Below are positions 25,445-33,476 of a stretch of DNA of 64,000 bases, piece after piece. The first letter of the stretch is position 1. Each line of letters opens with the position of its first letter. Where the stretch lies: contig NZ_KZ845664.1 in the NCBI RefSeq assembly GCF_003313465.1, forward strand, positions 310,001-374,000, in the 5' to 3' direction. The DNA is from Thermoflavimicrobium daqui. Its GTDB lineage: Bacteria > Bacillota > Bacilli > Thermoactinomycetales > Thermoactinomycetaceae. A program made the position numbers and the translations under genes. The notes beneath the pieces are model-generated. The model saw nothing but the letters and a program-made list of their open reading frames with translations, did not search any database and was not told where the DNA came from.

Positions 25445-25546
25445 ATGGTGATTACAAATCAACTCCACTTTTTGTCGGTCTCTCTTTTTGGTATACAACT
25501 CAAACTGACCCTTCGCATCATTCAAGCAGATAGGCTACCGTTTTAG
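25445..25546 (+). CDS. Putative second leader peptide, 33 codons
   Basis: ATG 25445 to TAG 25546 gives a 33-residue frame (MVITNQLHFLSVSLFGIQLK...). Its codons for TLRII (about 25508-25522) are the 5' arm of the stem that hides the ABC-F Shine-Dalgarno. No strong ribosome binding site precedes it, so the peptide is an inference from position rather than from a good start. Confidence 0.3.
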   Translation: MVITNQLHFLSVSLFGIQLKLTLRIIQADRLPF

Positions 25547-25570
25547 CCTATTACTTTATTGATGCGGAGG
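25510..25570 (+). promoter_or_regulatory. Stem sequestering the ABC-F ribosome binding site
   Basis: CCTTCGCATCA (25510-25520) pairs with TGATGCGGAGG (25560-25570) over 11 positions, one of them G-T. The whole GGAGG is buried. Within the loop ATAGGCTA and TAGCCTAT (25530-25537/25544-25551) form a perfect 8-bp hairpin. This predicts translational control on top of the upstream terminator. Confidence 0.6.
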
Positions 25571-25577
25571 TTTTTTT

Positions 25578-27404
25578 ATGTTGATTTTAAAAGTGGAAGA
25601 TTTAAAAGTAGAGCTACAAGGTCAACCTGTTTTTGACAAAGTGTCATTAGAGATTAATGAAGGTGAGCGCATTGCTTTAATAGGGGGAAATGGAGTAGGG
25701 AAGACCACATTACTTCACACGTTGCTAGGACGAATTTCACCGTTAGAAGGTAAAATTTATCGTCGCTACCCCGTCAAGTTGTGGGGACTTTTAGAGCAAG
25801 ATGGAATTGACCTAGAGAATCAAATAGTAAGAGAATTTATTCAGTCAGGTAATACCCAACTCTATCAATTAAAACAAGAGTTATTACAGTTAGAAGAAAA
25901 AATGGCACGATTAGAAGGAGAAGAGTTAAACCAAGCCGTAGAGCGATATGGTATAATATTCGATCGTTATCAAACGATGGATGGGTTTGGAGGGGAACAT
26001 AAAGTAGAATCCTTGCTAAATCGGTTTCGTTTACCAGGTGAACAATTTTTTCGACATCTAAGTGGGGGACAAAAGACCAAAGCTCAGCTTGCTCGTATTC
26101 TTATTCAAGAGCCTAATTTCTTACTGCTTGATGAGCCAACCAATCATTTGGATTTGGAAACACTAAATTGGCTGGTTCAATTTCTCAACTCCTTTCGAGG
26201 GACGGTTTTATTTGTATCACATGATCGCTCTTTTATCGATCAGATAGCCGATAAAACGGTAGAATTAACCTCACAAGGATCAAAAACATATCCAGGAGGG
26301 TATAAAGATTATTTGCAGGAAAAAGAGCGTGAACGAAAAGAGCAAGCTGCTTTGTATAAAAAGCAACAACAAGAAGAAAGAAAACTTCAAGAAGCGATAA
26401 AGCGTTACCATGAATGGTTTAATAAAGCACATGCCGCTGCGGGAGAGCGAAACCCATTTTATAAAAAGAAAGCCAATAAGCATCAAACCCGTTTGCAAGC
26501 AAAGGAAAAAGCACTGGAGCGATTACAAGAAGAAAAAGTAAATAAGCCACAAGAGCCTACTCGTATTCATGCAAAACTTGAAGGTAGTTCTTCTAAAGCT
26601 CATCATTTGATTCGTATGGAACATGTTCATTTTCAATACGGGTCACAACCCATTTTTCAAGATTTGAACCTCGTGATTTCTCGTGGTGATAGGCTCGTCG
26701 TGATGGGACCGAATGGGAGTGGGAAAACGACATTTTTAAAGCTTCTAGTAGGGAAACTTTCACCACAGTCTGGAACAGTGATCCACCATCCTACACTAAA
26801 AATTGGTTACTTTGCACAGGAGCTAGAAAATTTAAATGAAGATCAAACCATTCTTGATCATTTGTTAGATTTACCTATGATGACTCAACGAGAAGCGCGC
26901 CAGATCTTAGCCAGCTTTTTATTCCGAAGAGATGAAATCTATCAAAAAGTTGGGAACTTAAGTATGGGAGAGCGCTGTCGGGTCGCTTTTGTACGGCTAT
27001 ACTTTTCTGATGCTAATTTATTGGTATTAGACGAACCGACCAATTACTTGGATATTTCTGCCCGAGAATGGATTGAGGAAGCACTACAACATTATCCAGG
27101 GGCTTTGGTCATTGTTTCGCATGACAATTATTTATTAAGAAAAGTGTCTAATCGAGTACTGGCACTTCAAGATGGAAAAGTAGAGTTTTATCCCGATAGC
27201 TATGAAAGATATCAAGCTTTTCTAACTGAGCGTTCTACTCAACCGTCTAATCCAGAGGTTGATCAACAAATCCGTCTCCTACGTTTAAAGTTGGCCCAGT
27301 TGATCACGTCAGAAGCAGATGAGTCCACCACCATCTCTCCTTCACTTAAAAAACAAATCCAAGAGGTCAAAGCAGAGTTAGAGCGCTTAGAAAGATTAGA
27401 CTAG
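25578..27404 (+). CDS. ABC-F ribosomal protection protein (antibiotic-resistance type)
   Basis: A 608-residue protein with two ATPase domains and no membrane segments. Domain 1 has Walker A GGNGVGKTTL, signature LSGGQKTKAQLAR and Walker B LLLDEPTNHLDL. Domain 2 has GPNGSGKTTF, signature LSMGERCRVAFVR and LLVLDEPTNYLDI. The linker (about residues 240-325) contains WFNKAHAAAGERNPFYKKKANKHQTRLQAKEKALERL, the long hinge seen in Vga/Lsa/VmlR-like factors. Those factors bind the ribosomal E site and displace lincosamides, streptogramins A and pleuromutilins. A C-terminal helical tail is present. The regulated leader supports a drug-inducible resistance role. Which drug cannot be told. Confidence 0.9.
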   Translation: MLILKVEDLKVELQGQPVFDKVSLEINEGERIALIGGNGVGKTTLLHTLLGRISPLEGKIYRRYPVKLWGLLEQDGIDLENQIVREFIQSGNTQLYQLKQELLQLEEKMARLEGEELNQAVERYGIIFDRYQTMDGFGGEHKVESLLNRFRLPGEQFFRHLSGGQKTKAQLARILIQEPNFLLLDEPTNHLDLETLNWLVQFLNSFRGTVLFVSHDRSFIDQIADKTVELTSQGSKTYPGGYKDYLQEKERERKEQAALYKKQQQEERKLQEAIKRYHEWFNKAHAAAGERNPFYKKKANKHQTRLQAKEKALERLQEEKVNKPQEPTRIHAKLEGSSSKAHHLIRMEHVHFQYGSQPIFQDLNLVISRGDRLVVMGPNGSGKTTFLKLLVGKLSPQSGTVIHHPTLKIGYFAQELENLNEDQTILDHLLDLPMMTQREARQILASFLFRRDEIYQKVGNLSMGERCRVAFVRLYFSDANLLVLDEPTNYLDISAREWIEEALQHYPGALVIVSHDNYLLRKVSNRVLALQDGKVEFYPDSYERYQAFLTERSTQPSNPEVDQQIRLLRLKLAQLITSEADESTTISPSLKKQIQEVKAELERLERLD

Positions 27405-27430
27405 TCAAGTATAGGTTTAGAGAGGGTAAC

Positions 27431-27471
27431 AAAGGTTCATTGGATTTATTTCCAATGAACCTTGTTTTATT
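27431..27471 (+). terminator. Rho-independent terminator
   Basis: AAGGTTCATTGGA and TCCAATGAACCTT form a perfect stem followed by GTTTTATT, after the ABC-F gene. Confidence 0.75.
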
Positions 27472-27525
27472 CTATCATTCATGGATCAGTATGGTCATTT
27501 TAGAAGAAGGAAGCTAGTTTAGCAT

Positions 27526-28380
27526 TTAAGCAGAAACATATTTATCAAGAGCATAAGCGACCCCATTTTCATCATTGGATAGAGTCTCATGGTGACAGAT
27601 TTGTTTGACTTGATCGACAGAATTCCCCATCGCAATGGATAATCCCGCGATCTTCATCATGGAAAGATCGTTTAAATTGTCGCCGATGGCCACTGTATCT
27701 TTTAGTGGGATTTGTAGATGATTCGCTAGCGATTTTAAACCATTCCCTTTTTGGGCATCAATATGATTGATTTCGATGTTATGTGTAGCTGAAGCAGTAA
27801 TTGCTAAATGAGGGTTTTCGGCTAGGATCTGGTGCAATCTTGCTAGTTTTTCCTGCTGATAGGAGAAAGCTAAAATTTTATCAACCAAAATGGACTCAGC
27901 GAATAATGGCTGACAGCTTTTCACAGGAATGTAGCTTGCTTTTTCAAAAATAAACTGAGTCCACATGTTAAATTCTGTCATGTCCATTTCAGGATTAGCA
28001 CTTTTCGTTATATCTAGTTCTAATTGGAGGCTTTGTTTTCCATATTCAGGAGCATAAACTCCTTGATGGGTATATAGATGATAATAAATAGCATGTTCTT
28101 CAAGATATTGAATGATGTTTTCGGCATCGTGTTGGCCTAAAGGTGTTCTCTTGATGATTTGATGATTATAGAAAATAACAGCTCCATTGGCAGCGATGAT
28201 CGGGCATTGGAGGTTGGCTGCGTCAAGAAGCTCTTGGGCATCTTCTACGGAGCGACCTGTACAAATGGAGATGATATTTCCCAGTGACTGAGCCTTTTTG
28301 ATTGCGTCGGCATTCTCTTTGCTAATGACTCTTTCCTTTGAAAGTAGTGTGCCATCCATATCAATTGCAACGAGTTTCAT
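27526..28380 (-). CDS. HAD-superfamily hydrolase, Cof subfamily (YidA-like)
   Basis: A 284-residue phosphatase. Motif I is DMDGTLL at residues 7-13 with the nucleophilic and general-acid Asp. Motif II is ICTGRS. Motif III Lys is in DAQKGNGLKSLA, and motif IV is IGDNLNDLSMMKIAG. A C2B cap domain lies between. Relatives dephosphorylate sugar phosphates, FMN or pyridoxal phosphate; the exact substrate is not predictable. GGAGG lies before ATG 28380. It is monocistronic. Confidence 0.9.
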   Translation of the reverse strand: MKLVAIDMDGTLLSKERVISKENADAIKKAQSLGNIISICTGRSVEDAQELLDAANLQCPIIAANGAVIFYNHQIIKRTPLGQHDAENIIQYLEEHAIYYHLYTHQGVYAPEYGKQSLQLELDITKSANPEMDMTEFNMWTQFIFEKASYIPVKSCQPLFAESILVDKILAFSYQQEKLARLHQILAENPHLAITASATHNIEINHIDAQKGNGLKSLANHLQIPLKDTVAIGDNLNDLSMMKIAGLSIAMGNSVDQVKQICHHETLSNDENGVAYALDKYVSA

Positions 28381-28572
28381 GTTCGTTTTCCTCCGATATA
28401 TTTCATGATAATTAGAATTTATTTATATACACCATATCAATCACTTTTTTGTATTGCAAGAATGATGCCCTATTATTCGTTCTCGATATAAGCGATATGA
28501 ATGCAAAACTTCAGTTGATTTCCCTTGAAGCTTCCAGTAGACTGAAAGAGCAAATTGGGGGAGGTGGCATTT

Positions 28573-30081
28573 TTGCAACGAATTTATTTAAAAGGAATTC
28601 ATAAAGACTTTTATCGGGAAATTGAACTGATTGCCTCCTTATTTTTTGAAGAGGTAAAGGTGACAGACTCATTGGCAGAACCGGTGGATGCCGTTCTCCA
28701 ATTTAGTATAAAAGAAGCGAATCCTGCTTCAGTGACAGTCCTCTTATCAGAACCATCTGGTGAACAAACATGGCAAGCTTTTCATCAGCAAGAGATTCAA
28801 GAGACAGATGTCAAAGCGTACCGAAAGCGTCTAAAGAAATTGATTAGTTATACCGTCTTACAAGTATTCCAGCAAGCAACAGGTATCATACAATCATGGG
28901 GAATTTTAACAGGTGTACGACCGACCAAGCTCTTACACTCGATGTTGTTAAAAGGAAGTAAAGCCACTGAGGCAGCTCAGGTGTTACAACGGGAATATTT
29001 GCTTCAACCAGAGAAGATTGAAATCTTACAAGAAATTATTGAACGGCAATTAACCATGTTACCGGATCTTTATTCATTAGATCGAGAAGTAAGTCTTTAT
29101 ATTGGCATTCCATTTTGCCCAACGAAATGTGCCTATTGTACGTTCCCAGCTTATGCGATCCAAGGACGCAATGGCTCGGTTGAAGAGTTTTTGGCAGGGC
29201 TACATGAAGAGATCGCCGCTATAGGAAATTGGCTGAAAGAGAGAAATTTGCCGGTAACGACGATTTATTATGGTGGGGGAACACCTACCTCCATTTCAGC
29301 TACTCAAATGGATGCTTTATTTACTCAGATGAAACGATATATTCCTACGTACAACCAAGTTCGGGAGATTACCGTTGAAGCGGGGAGACCAGATACACTC
29401 GAACCCGAAAAACTAGCACTACTTAAACAATGGCAGATTGGTCGAATCAGTATCAATCCACAAAGTTTTAAAGAAGAAACTCTAAAATTGATCGGAAGGC
29501 ATCATACGGTAAGAGAAACACTGGAGAAATATCAACTAGCCCGCGAAATGGGGATTAGTAATATTAATATGGACTTAATTATTGGGCTTCCCAATGAAAG
29601 TATGGAGGAATTTCAAAACTCGTTGGAAGTTATTCAGGAGTTAAAGCCTGAATCGCTAACGGTTCATACTCTCTCATTTAAACGAGGTTCGATCATGACG
29701 CAAAATAAAGAGAAATACCGTGTAGCAAAGCGGGATGAGATCGAAGAAATGGTACGGATGGCACGGGTGTGGGCAAAGCAAGCTGGATATGTTCCTTATT
29801 ATCTATACCGTCAGAAAAATATATTGGGAAACCAAGAAAATGTCGGCTATGCTTTCCCAGGACAAGAAAGTTTATATAACATTATCATTATGGAAGAAAA
29901 ACAGACAATTATCGGCCTAGGTTGTGGGGCAGTTAGTAAAATGGTAGCACCACAAACTGGGAAAATTAAGCGCTGGCCTAATCCGAAGGAACCGCAAGCA
30001 TATATTAATACCTACCAGCAGCATATCCATGGAAAACTCCAAACTTTAGATGAGATGTTTGGATTTTCGATATTAGCATAG
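28573..30081 (+). CDS. hemZ: Coproporphyrinogen III oxidase-like radical SAM protein HemZ
   Basis: A 502-residue radical SAM enzyme of the HemN/HemZ group, used in oxygen-independent heme synthesis in Bacillus-type bacteria. The 4Fe-4S binding C-x3-C-x2-C is CPTKCAYC, followed by TFPAYA and the glycine-rich YYGGGTPTS. RISINPQSF and NINMDLIIGLP are further family blocks. The N-terminal 170 residues are the HemZ-specific region. TTG 28573 is chosen because GGGGGAGG lies nine bases upstream. A strong terminator follows. Confidence 0.9.
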   Translation: MQRIYLKGIHKDFYREIELIASLFFEEVKVTDSLAEPVDAVLQFSIKEANPASVTVLLSEPSGEQTWQAFHQQEIQETDVKAYRKRLKKLISYTVLQVFQQATGIIQSWGILTGVRPTKLLHSMLLKGSKATEAAQVLQREYLLQPEKIEILQEIIERQLTMLPDLYSLDREVSLYIGIPFCPTKCAYCTFPAYAIQGRNGSVEEFLAGLHEEIAAIGNWLKERNLPVTTIYYGGGTPTSISATQMDALFTQMKRYIPTYNQVREITVEAGRPDTLEPEKLALLKQWQIGRISINPQSFKEETLKLIGRHHTVRETLEKYQLAREMGISNINMDLIIGLPNESMEEFQNSLEVIQELKPESLTVHTLSFKRGSIMTQNKEKYRVAKRDEIEEMVRMARVWAKQAGYVPYYLYRQKNILGNQENVGYAFPGQESLYNIIIMEEKQTIIGLGCGAVSKMVAPQTGKIKRWPNPKEPQAYINTYQQHIHGKLQTLDEMFGFSILA

Positions 30082-30087
30082 AAGATA

Positions 30088-30126
30088 AAACAACCAACTT
30101 ATAATGATGAGTTGGTTGTTTTTTTC
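30088..30126 (+). terminator. Rho-independent terminator
   Basis: AAACAACCAACT and AGTTGGTTGTTT form the stem, then a T run. The following 220 bases (to 30346) show no gene. Confidence 0.8.
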
Positions 30127-30346
30127 TCTAAACGAGATTTTATTTATTTTCACCTTATTATTTACAGAACATATATTCTTATATTAATATAACATTATCT
30201 ATTCTTGAGCAAGTTGCATCATGTGATAAAAACCTAGATCATTCCTGAAGATAGAACTCGTCTTTTCAAAACGAAAAAAGCGATGAGTGGTAAATTTAAG
30301 AGCAGCCTCTATTTTTAAAAATAAAATGGATAAAGAAGGTGTTTAG

Positions 30347-31240
30347 ATGTACTACGAAGAAGTTACCGACCCTATTTTAAATAAACATAGGGAGTCATTG
30401 ATCGACTTATTGCTGACATCTTTTAAAGATGATATCTCCGAAAAAGATACAGCGATTATACATATCGAAGTAGGGAAAATGCTTACTTTTCATACAGCTG
30501 TTTGCCAACAGCCCTATCAACAACCTTATCTAAATAAACCTATTTATTATAATATAGAGTCGCATTTTGCAACCCAACCGTCTATCCAAGTCACTTCTCC
30601 TATTCAACGCCTGTCCATTGATATAGCAGGAACACAATTAGATCGATGGATATCCAACGTTTATACCCCTTATGAGACAAAAAGAGAAATCATTCAGTCT
30701 ATTGGCAAATGGTTGAGTAAACTTTATAAAAAAGAACTTCCCCATATTTCCCAAATGATCTGTACCTCTAATTGGTGGATGCTCGATTATATGAACTTAA
30801 AAACGGGGAATTTAAACACGGTTAGACTATTAAAAACCAAAATCAAAGAGATTGTTTTAAAGAATTTTGAAGAACAGCGAGAATCGGTAGTTGAATCAGT
30901 GAAAGAGGCTTTAGTAGATGCCAAAGATAAAAAAATCGATTATCTGCTGGTAGGATATAACTTTCACACAGAAGGTTCTCAATGGGATTGTGGTTTTATG
31001 TACGATGTGTTTGCCTGTGACCAGAGAAACTGGGAAGAGCCTCCTTCACTTTGCTGTGGCTCAGTTGCCTTTTATAACCATTGGCACGAAAAAGTGATTG
31101 AATGTTTAGATGCACATGAACAAATTGAAGATATCGCTTGGAATTTATACAAACCTTGGTTAACCAAAGTAGTTCAATCCATCCCCGAAGTAAAGGCGTT
31201 TTCACTTCCTGTTAAAGTAGGACGGTCTCCGTATTACTAA
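30347..31240 (+). CDS. Hypothetical protein, unknown family
   Basis: A 297-residue soluble protein with AGAAGG upstream of ATG 30347. It is rich in aromatic residues and has Trp/Cys patches (MICTSNWWMLDYM, EGSQWDCGFMYDVFACDQRNWEEPPSLCCGS). There is no signal peptide or recognised motif. The pattern of a helical middle (VKEALVDAKDKK) followed by a beta-rich DYLLVGYNFHTEG hints at a DUF4303-like immunity fold, but this is weak. Codon use resembles neighbours. Confidence 0.6.
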   Translation: MYYEEVTDPILNKHRESLIDLLLTSFKDDISEKDTAIIHIEVGKMLTFHTAVCQQPYQQPYLNKPIYYNIESHFATQPSIQVTSPIQRLSIDIAGTQLDRWISNVYTPYETKREIIQSIGKWLSKLYKKELPHISQMICTSNWWMLDYMNLKTGNLNTVRLLKTKIKEIVLKNFEEQRESVVESVKEALVDAKDKKIDYLLVGYNFHTEGSQWDCGFMYDVFACDQRNWEEPPSLCCGSVAFYNHWHEKVIECLDAHEQIEDIAWNLYKPWLTKVVQSIPEVKAFSLPVKVGRSPYY

Positions 31241-31244
31241 TAGA

Positions 31245-31433
31245 ATGGGAAAAAGAAAACCGCTGCACGAGCAAGCTTTCTCTATAAAGGGACTTTTATT
31301 CTCGTTATTTGTTGAAGAACTATTTAATACCTCATATGGATCAAGGAGCTTTATGATTTATGATCTAGATGGTAATAACTTAGAGTTTGTAAAGGAAGTG
31401 TTATTGTCAACTATACCGTGTTCTTATCGATAG
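31245..31433 (+). pseudogene. C-terminal remnant of a glyoxalase/VOC-fold protein
   Basis: A 62-codon frame ending in NTSYGSRSFMIYDLDGNNLEFVKEV. That is the last beta hairpin of VOC (glyoxalase/bleomycin-resistance) proteins, with the usual Y-G-x-R-x-F-x-x-x-D-x-D-G-N. The front half of the domain is missing and the first 25 residues do not fit, so I regard it as a fragment. Confidence 0.4.
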
Positions 31434-31471
31434 ATGACTTGATTCTGAGGGGATCAAGTCGTTTTCTTTTT
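31432..31471 (+). terminator. Terminator-like hairpin
   Basis: GACTTGAT and ATCAAGTC pair around a short loop, followed by GTTTTCTTTTTC. Confidence 0.55.
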
Positions 31472-31628
31472 CTAGTAAAGATATGATCCAATTGTGTGCC
31501 ACGATTTCAATAGGATATAGGTTAAAAATCATCTCATTTTTATACAAAATTAAAAGGATATTGAATATTAATAGCGAATATTCACTTCATATTTATTTTG
31601 AAACATTTTTTAGATAGGTTGTGAGTTA

Positions 31629-32120
31629 ATGATAGAAAAAGGGTCAAAAGAGAAAAAAAAGCCATCTCTAGATAATAAAGCAGGATTATCCCCATGGAAT
31701 CATATAACAGATGCTGAAGCAAAGCAGCTACGCCAAGGGGGAATGGTTGCACAGGACGAGTTAGAAGCAGAAGAAGTCTATTCAATATCTGAATTTATCC
31801 AAGCACTTTTTGAAACAAATGAAAAAGTACGAATGACCGCGGCTTATCGACTGAGCCGAATGGGGAAAGAAGCGATTGAACCGTTAGAAGCATGTTTACA
31901 GTCTGACATAGAAGATGTTCGTTTTTGGGCTGCTTGGGCAATCACAATGATTGATCCATCCCAAGATAAATACGTATCATTGATGATTCAGCAAATGACA
32001 AAACAAAATCATAACCGTTATATATTTGTTGCTGCTACTGAAGCTTTGCATGAGGTGATGAGTTATAAGGCTTCCCGAAAAGGTTCAAATAAGCCCAATC
32101 GATTATTTATTATAAAATAA
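31629..32120 (+). CDS. HEAT-repeat domain protein
   Basis: A 163-residue protein. After a charged N-terminus of about 50 residues come two to three HEAT-like helical pairs: FIQALFETNEKVRMTAAYRLSRMGKEAIEPLEACLQSDIEDVRFWAAWAITMIDP, then KYVSLMIQQMTKQNHNRYIFVAATEALHEVM. These repeats make short solenoids for protein contacts. No catalytic residues are visible, and the partner is unknown. The ribosome binding site before ATG 31629 is poor. Confidence 0.7.
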   Translation: MIEKGSKEKKKPSLDNKAGLSPWNHITDAEAKQLRQGGMVAQDELEAEEVYSISEFIQALFETNEKVRMTAAYRLSRMGKEAIEPLEACLQSDIEDVRFWAAWAITMIDPSQDKYVSLMIQQMTKQNHNRYIFVAATEALHEVMSYKASRKGSNKPNRLFIIK

Positions 32121-32164
32121 AAGAGATCATCGGCTTATTTCAGGAGTGTTGACTAACCAAAAAT

Positions 32165-32272
32165 AGGTAAGAGAGGGAGGTATTTTTCGACTAAGTCGAC
32201 CTCATGCCCCGCTCTACGGGATAAGAAGTTCTAAGAGGCAAAGCCTATAAGAACTTCTATCATGTCTTACCT
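32165..32272 (+). ncRNA. Candidate structured RNA with a four-way junction
   Basis: This stretch has a cloverleaf of complementary segments. The closing stem is AGGTAAGA/TCTTACCT (32165-32172/32265-32272). P2 is GAGGT/ACCTC with inner CGAC/GTCG (32177-32203). P3 is CCCG/CGGG (32208-32220). P4 is AGAAGTTCT/AGAACTTCT with inner AGGC/GCCT (32224-32258). All pairs are Watson-Crick. I do not recognise it as a known riboswitch or RNA class. It could be the leader of the small membrane protein gene at 32544, or a free RNA. Prediction from pairing alone. Confidence 0.4.
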
Positions 32273-32366
32273 AGCGGAAGTAAATGAAATCAGAAGGGCT
32301 TTTAGCGCAATGACTTCCGCGTGTTACTTCCATACAGCTCCCAGCGTTTTATCTGATGGAAGGAGC
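32273..32366 (+). other. Further hairpins following the four-way junction
   Basis: GCGGAAGT (32274-32281) pairs exactly with ACTTCCGC (32313-32320). CTTCCAT (32327-32333) pairs with ATGGAAG (32356-32362), competing with GCTCC/GGAGC. The frame through here (32262-32444) lacks a start signal and codes nothing recognisable. From 32370 to 32543 I see only an AAAAGGAGGT at 32511-32520 with no start codon at useful spacing. Confidence 0.35.
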
Positions 32367-32543
32367 AGAAGCGGACTCGGACTCATCCTTGAAAGAATCA
32401 TCAGTCACGTGGCGAAAACATGCCCTCACTTCATTCCAATATGATGCAAATCAACAGCTCTGCAAGCTGCTTTAAAGCGATTGCCACTAAGCACGATTTC
32501 GGTTAAATTAAAAAGGAGGTTTAAGCAGAAAGGGAGAACGAGA

Positions 32544-32786
32544 TTGAGACGAGTAATGGGCGCTATTTGCATGTTATTTTCGGTTTCGCTATTAGGATTT
32601 TTAATTTGGGTTCATCTCTTTTTATATGAAAAAAAATCAGAAGGAAACTTATTTTATATTTTATTTACGTTGCTCGAAATGAGTAAATTTCTCTATTTGA
32701 TTATCATCGGGTTTAGTGTTATCTTTTTTGGGTTTGGAGTTTATCTGCTATTCAAAAAGAAAAAAAATAAAGCTGTCAATCAATAA
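32544..32786 (+). CDS. Small two-helix membrane protein
   Basis: From TTG 32544 (AGGGAG about eight bases upstream) the protein has 80 residues. It has a basic start, two hydrophobic helices (VMGAICMLFSVSLLGFLIWVHLF and FLYLIIIGFSVIFFGFGVYLLF) and a Lys-rich tail, so both ends probably face the cytosol. An upstream TTG at 32481 would lengthen it by 21 basic residues. No family recognised. A terminator follows. Confidence 0.55.
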   Translation: MRRVMGAICMLFSVSLLGFLIWVHLFLYEKKSEGNLFYILFTLLEMSKFLYLIIIGFSVIFFGFGVYLLFKKKKNKAVNQ

Positions 32787-32787
32787 C

Positions 32788-32826
32788 AAAGACTGCGATC
32801 TTATCATAAGTATCGCAGTCTTCTTT
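32788..32826 (+). terminator. Rho-independent terminator
   Basis: AAGACTGCGAT (32788-32798) pairs with ATCGCAGTCTT (32811-32821), followed by CTTTTC. The next 300 bases to 33127 are AT-rich, with no gene; they should hold the cobalamin operon promoter. Confidence 0.75.
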
Positions 32827-33127
32827 TCATAAATCATATAAAAATATTTTATATCAAATGAATTTAGTTTGGAGGAAAGTGAAAAAGGGAACATAATAAA
32901 TGAGATATATTGTGGATTTTTTAGAAAATAATATAAAACATGATTGAATTAATAGGAGCAGCATCGAATAAGGTGATTGATGGGGAAAACGAACTATATC
33001 ACTGAGAAGATACTCTATTAAGTTTTAGCGTGTTTATAAATTGAATATAATCTAAATCTATTGTCTGTAATAAATTTATTCTATATACTCATATTGGTAG
33101 CTCTTTGAAAATTGCACAGCTTGGGAA

Positions 33128-33300
33128 AAGGTGGAATAGATGGTCAGTCTATTCCTTAATAGGGAAGTCCGGTGTAAATCCGGCGCGGTCCCGCCACTGT
33201 AAATGGGAAGTCCTGTCAAGTCACTGTGAAAGATGGGAAGGCTTGACATTGTATGAGACGTTTGACCCATGAGCCAGGAGACCTGCCTTTTCTAACAACA
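33128..33300 (+). promoter_or_regulatory. Cobalamin (AdoCbl) riboswitch
   Basis: The leader contains the diagnostic blocks of the B12 riboswitch in order: GGGAAGTCCGGTGTAAATCC, GCGGTCCCGCCACTGT, AAGTCACTG, then the B12 box GAGCCAGGAGACCTGCC (33271-33287). It binds adenosylcobalamin and shuts off the operon when the vitamin is plentiful. Confidence 0.95.
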
Positions 33301-33400
33301 CTGCTCAACCTACGAGGATAGGAAGGTGTTACACTCGGAAAATTTTGATGCTTGAGTGATGAATTTTGTCATGATCGATGAAGCTTAAAAACCGAATTGT

Positions 33401-33436
33401 AACGCTTTTCGCTTGGTTAGCGGAAGGCGTTTTTTA
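33401..33436 (+). terminator. Riboswitch-linked terminator
   Basis: AACGCTTTTCGCT (33401-33413) pairs with AGCGGAAGGCGTT, followed by TTTTATTTT. It sits between the aptamer and the first gene and would act when B12 is bound. Confidence 0.8.
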
Positions 33437-33476
33437 TTTTGTCAAAAACGATGAGCGACTGGGATAAGAAAGGTGG

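Noticed and set aside
32350-32400. Hammerhead ribozyme (CTGATG ... GAAA)
   Set aside because: CTGATGG instead of CTGATGA, and no complementary sequences for stems I and III were found.
32262-32444. 60-codon frame in the structured region
   Set aside because: No ribosome binding site, no recognisable content, and it is covered by strong RNA-type pairings.
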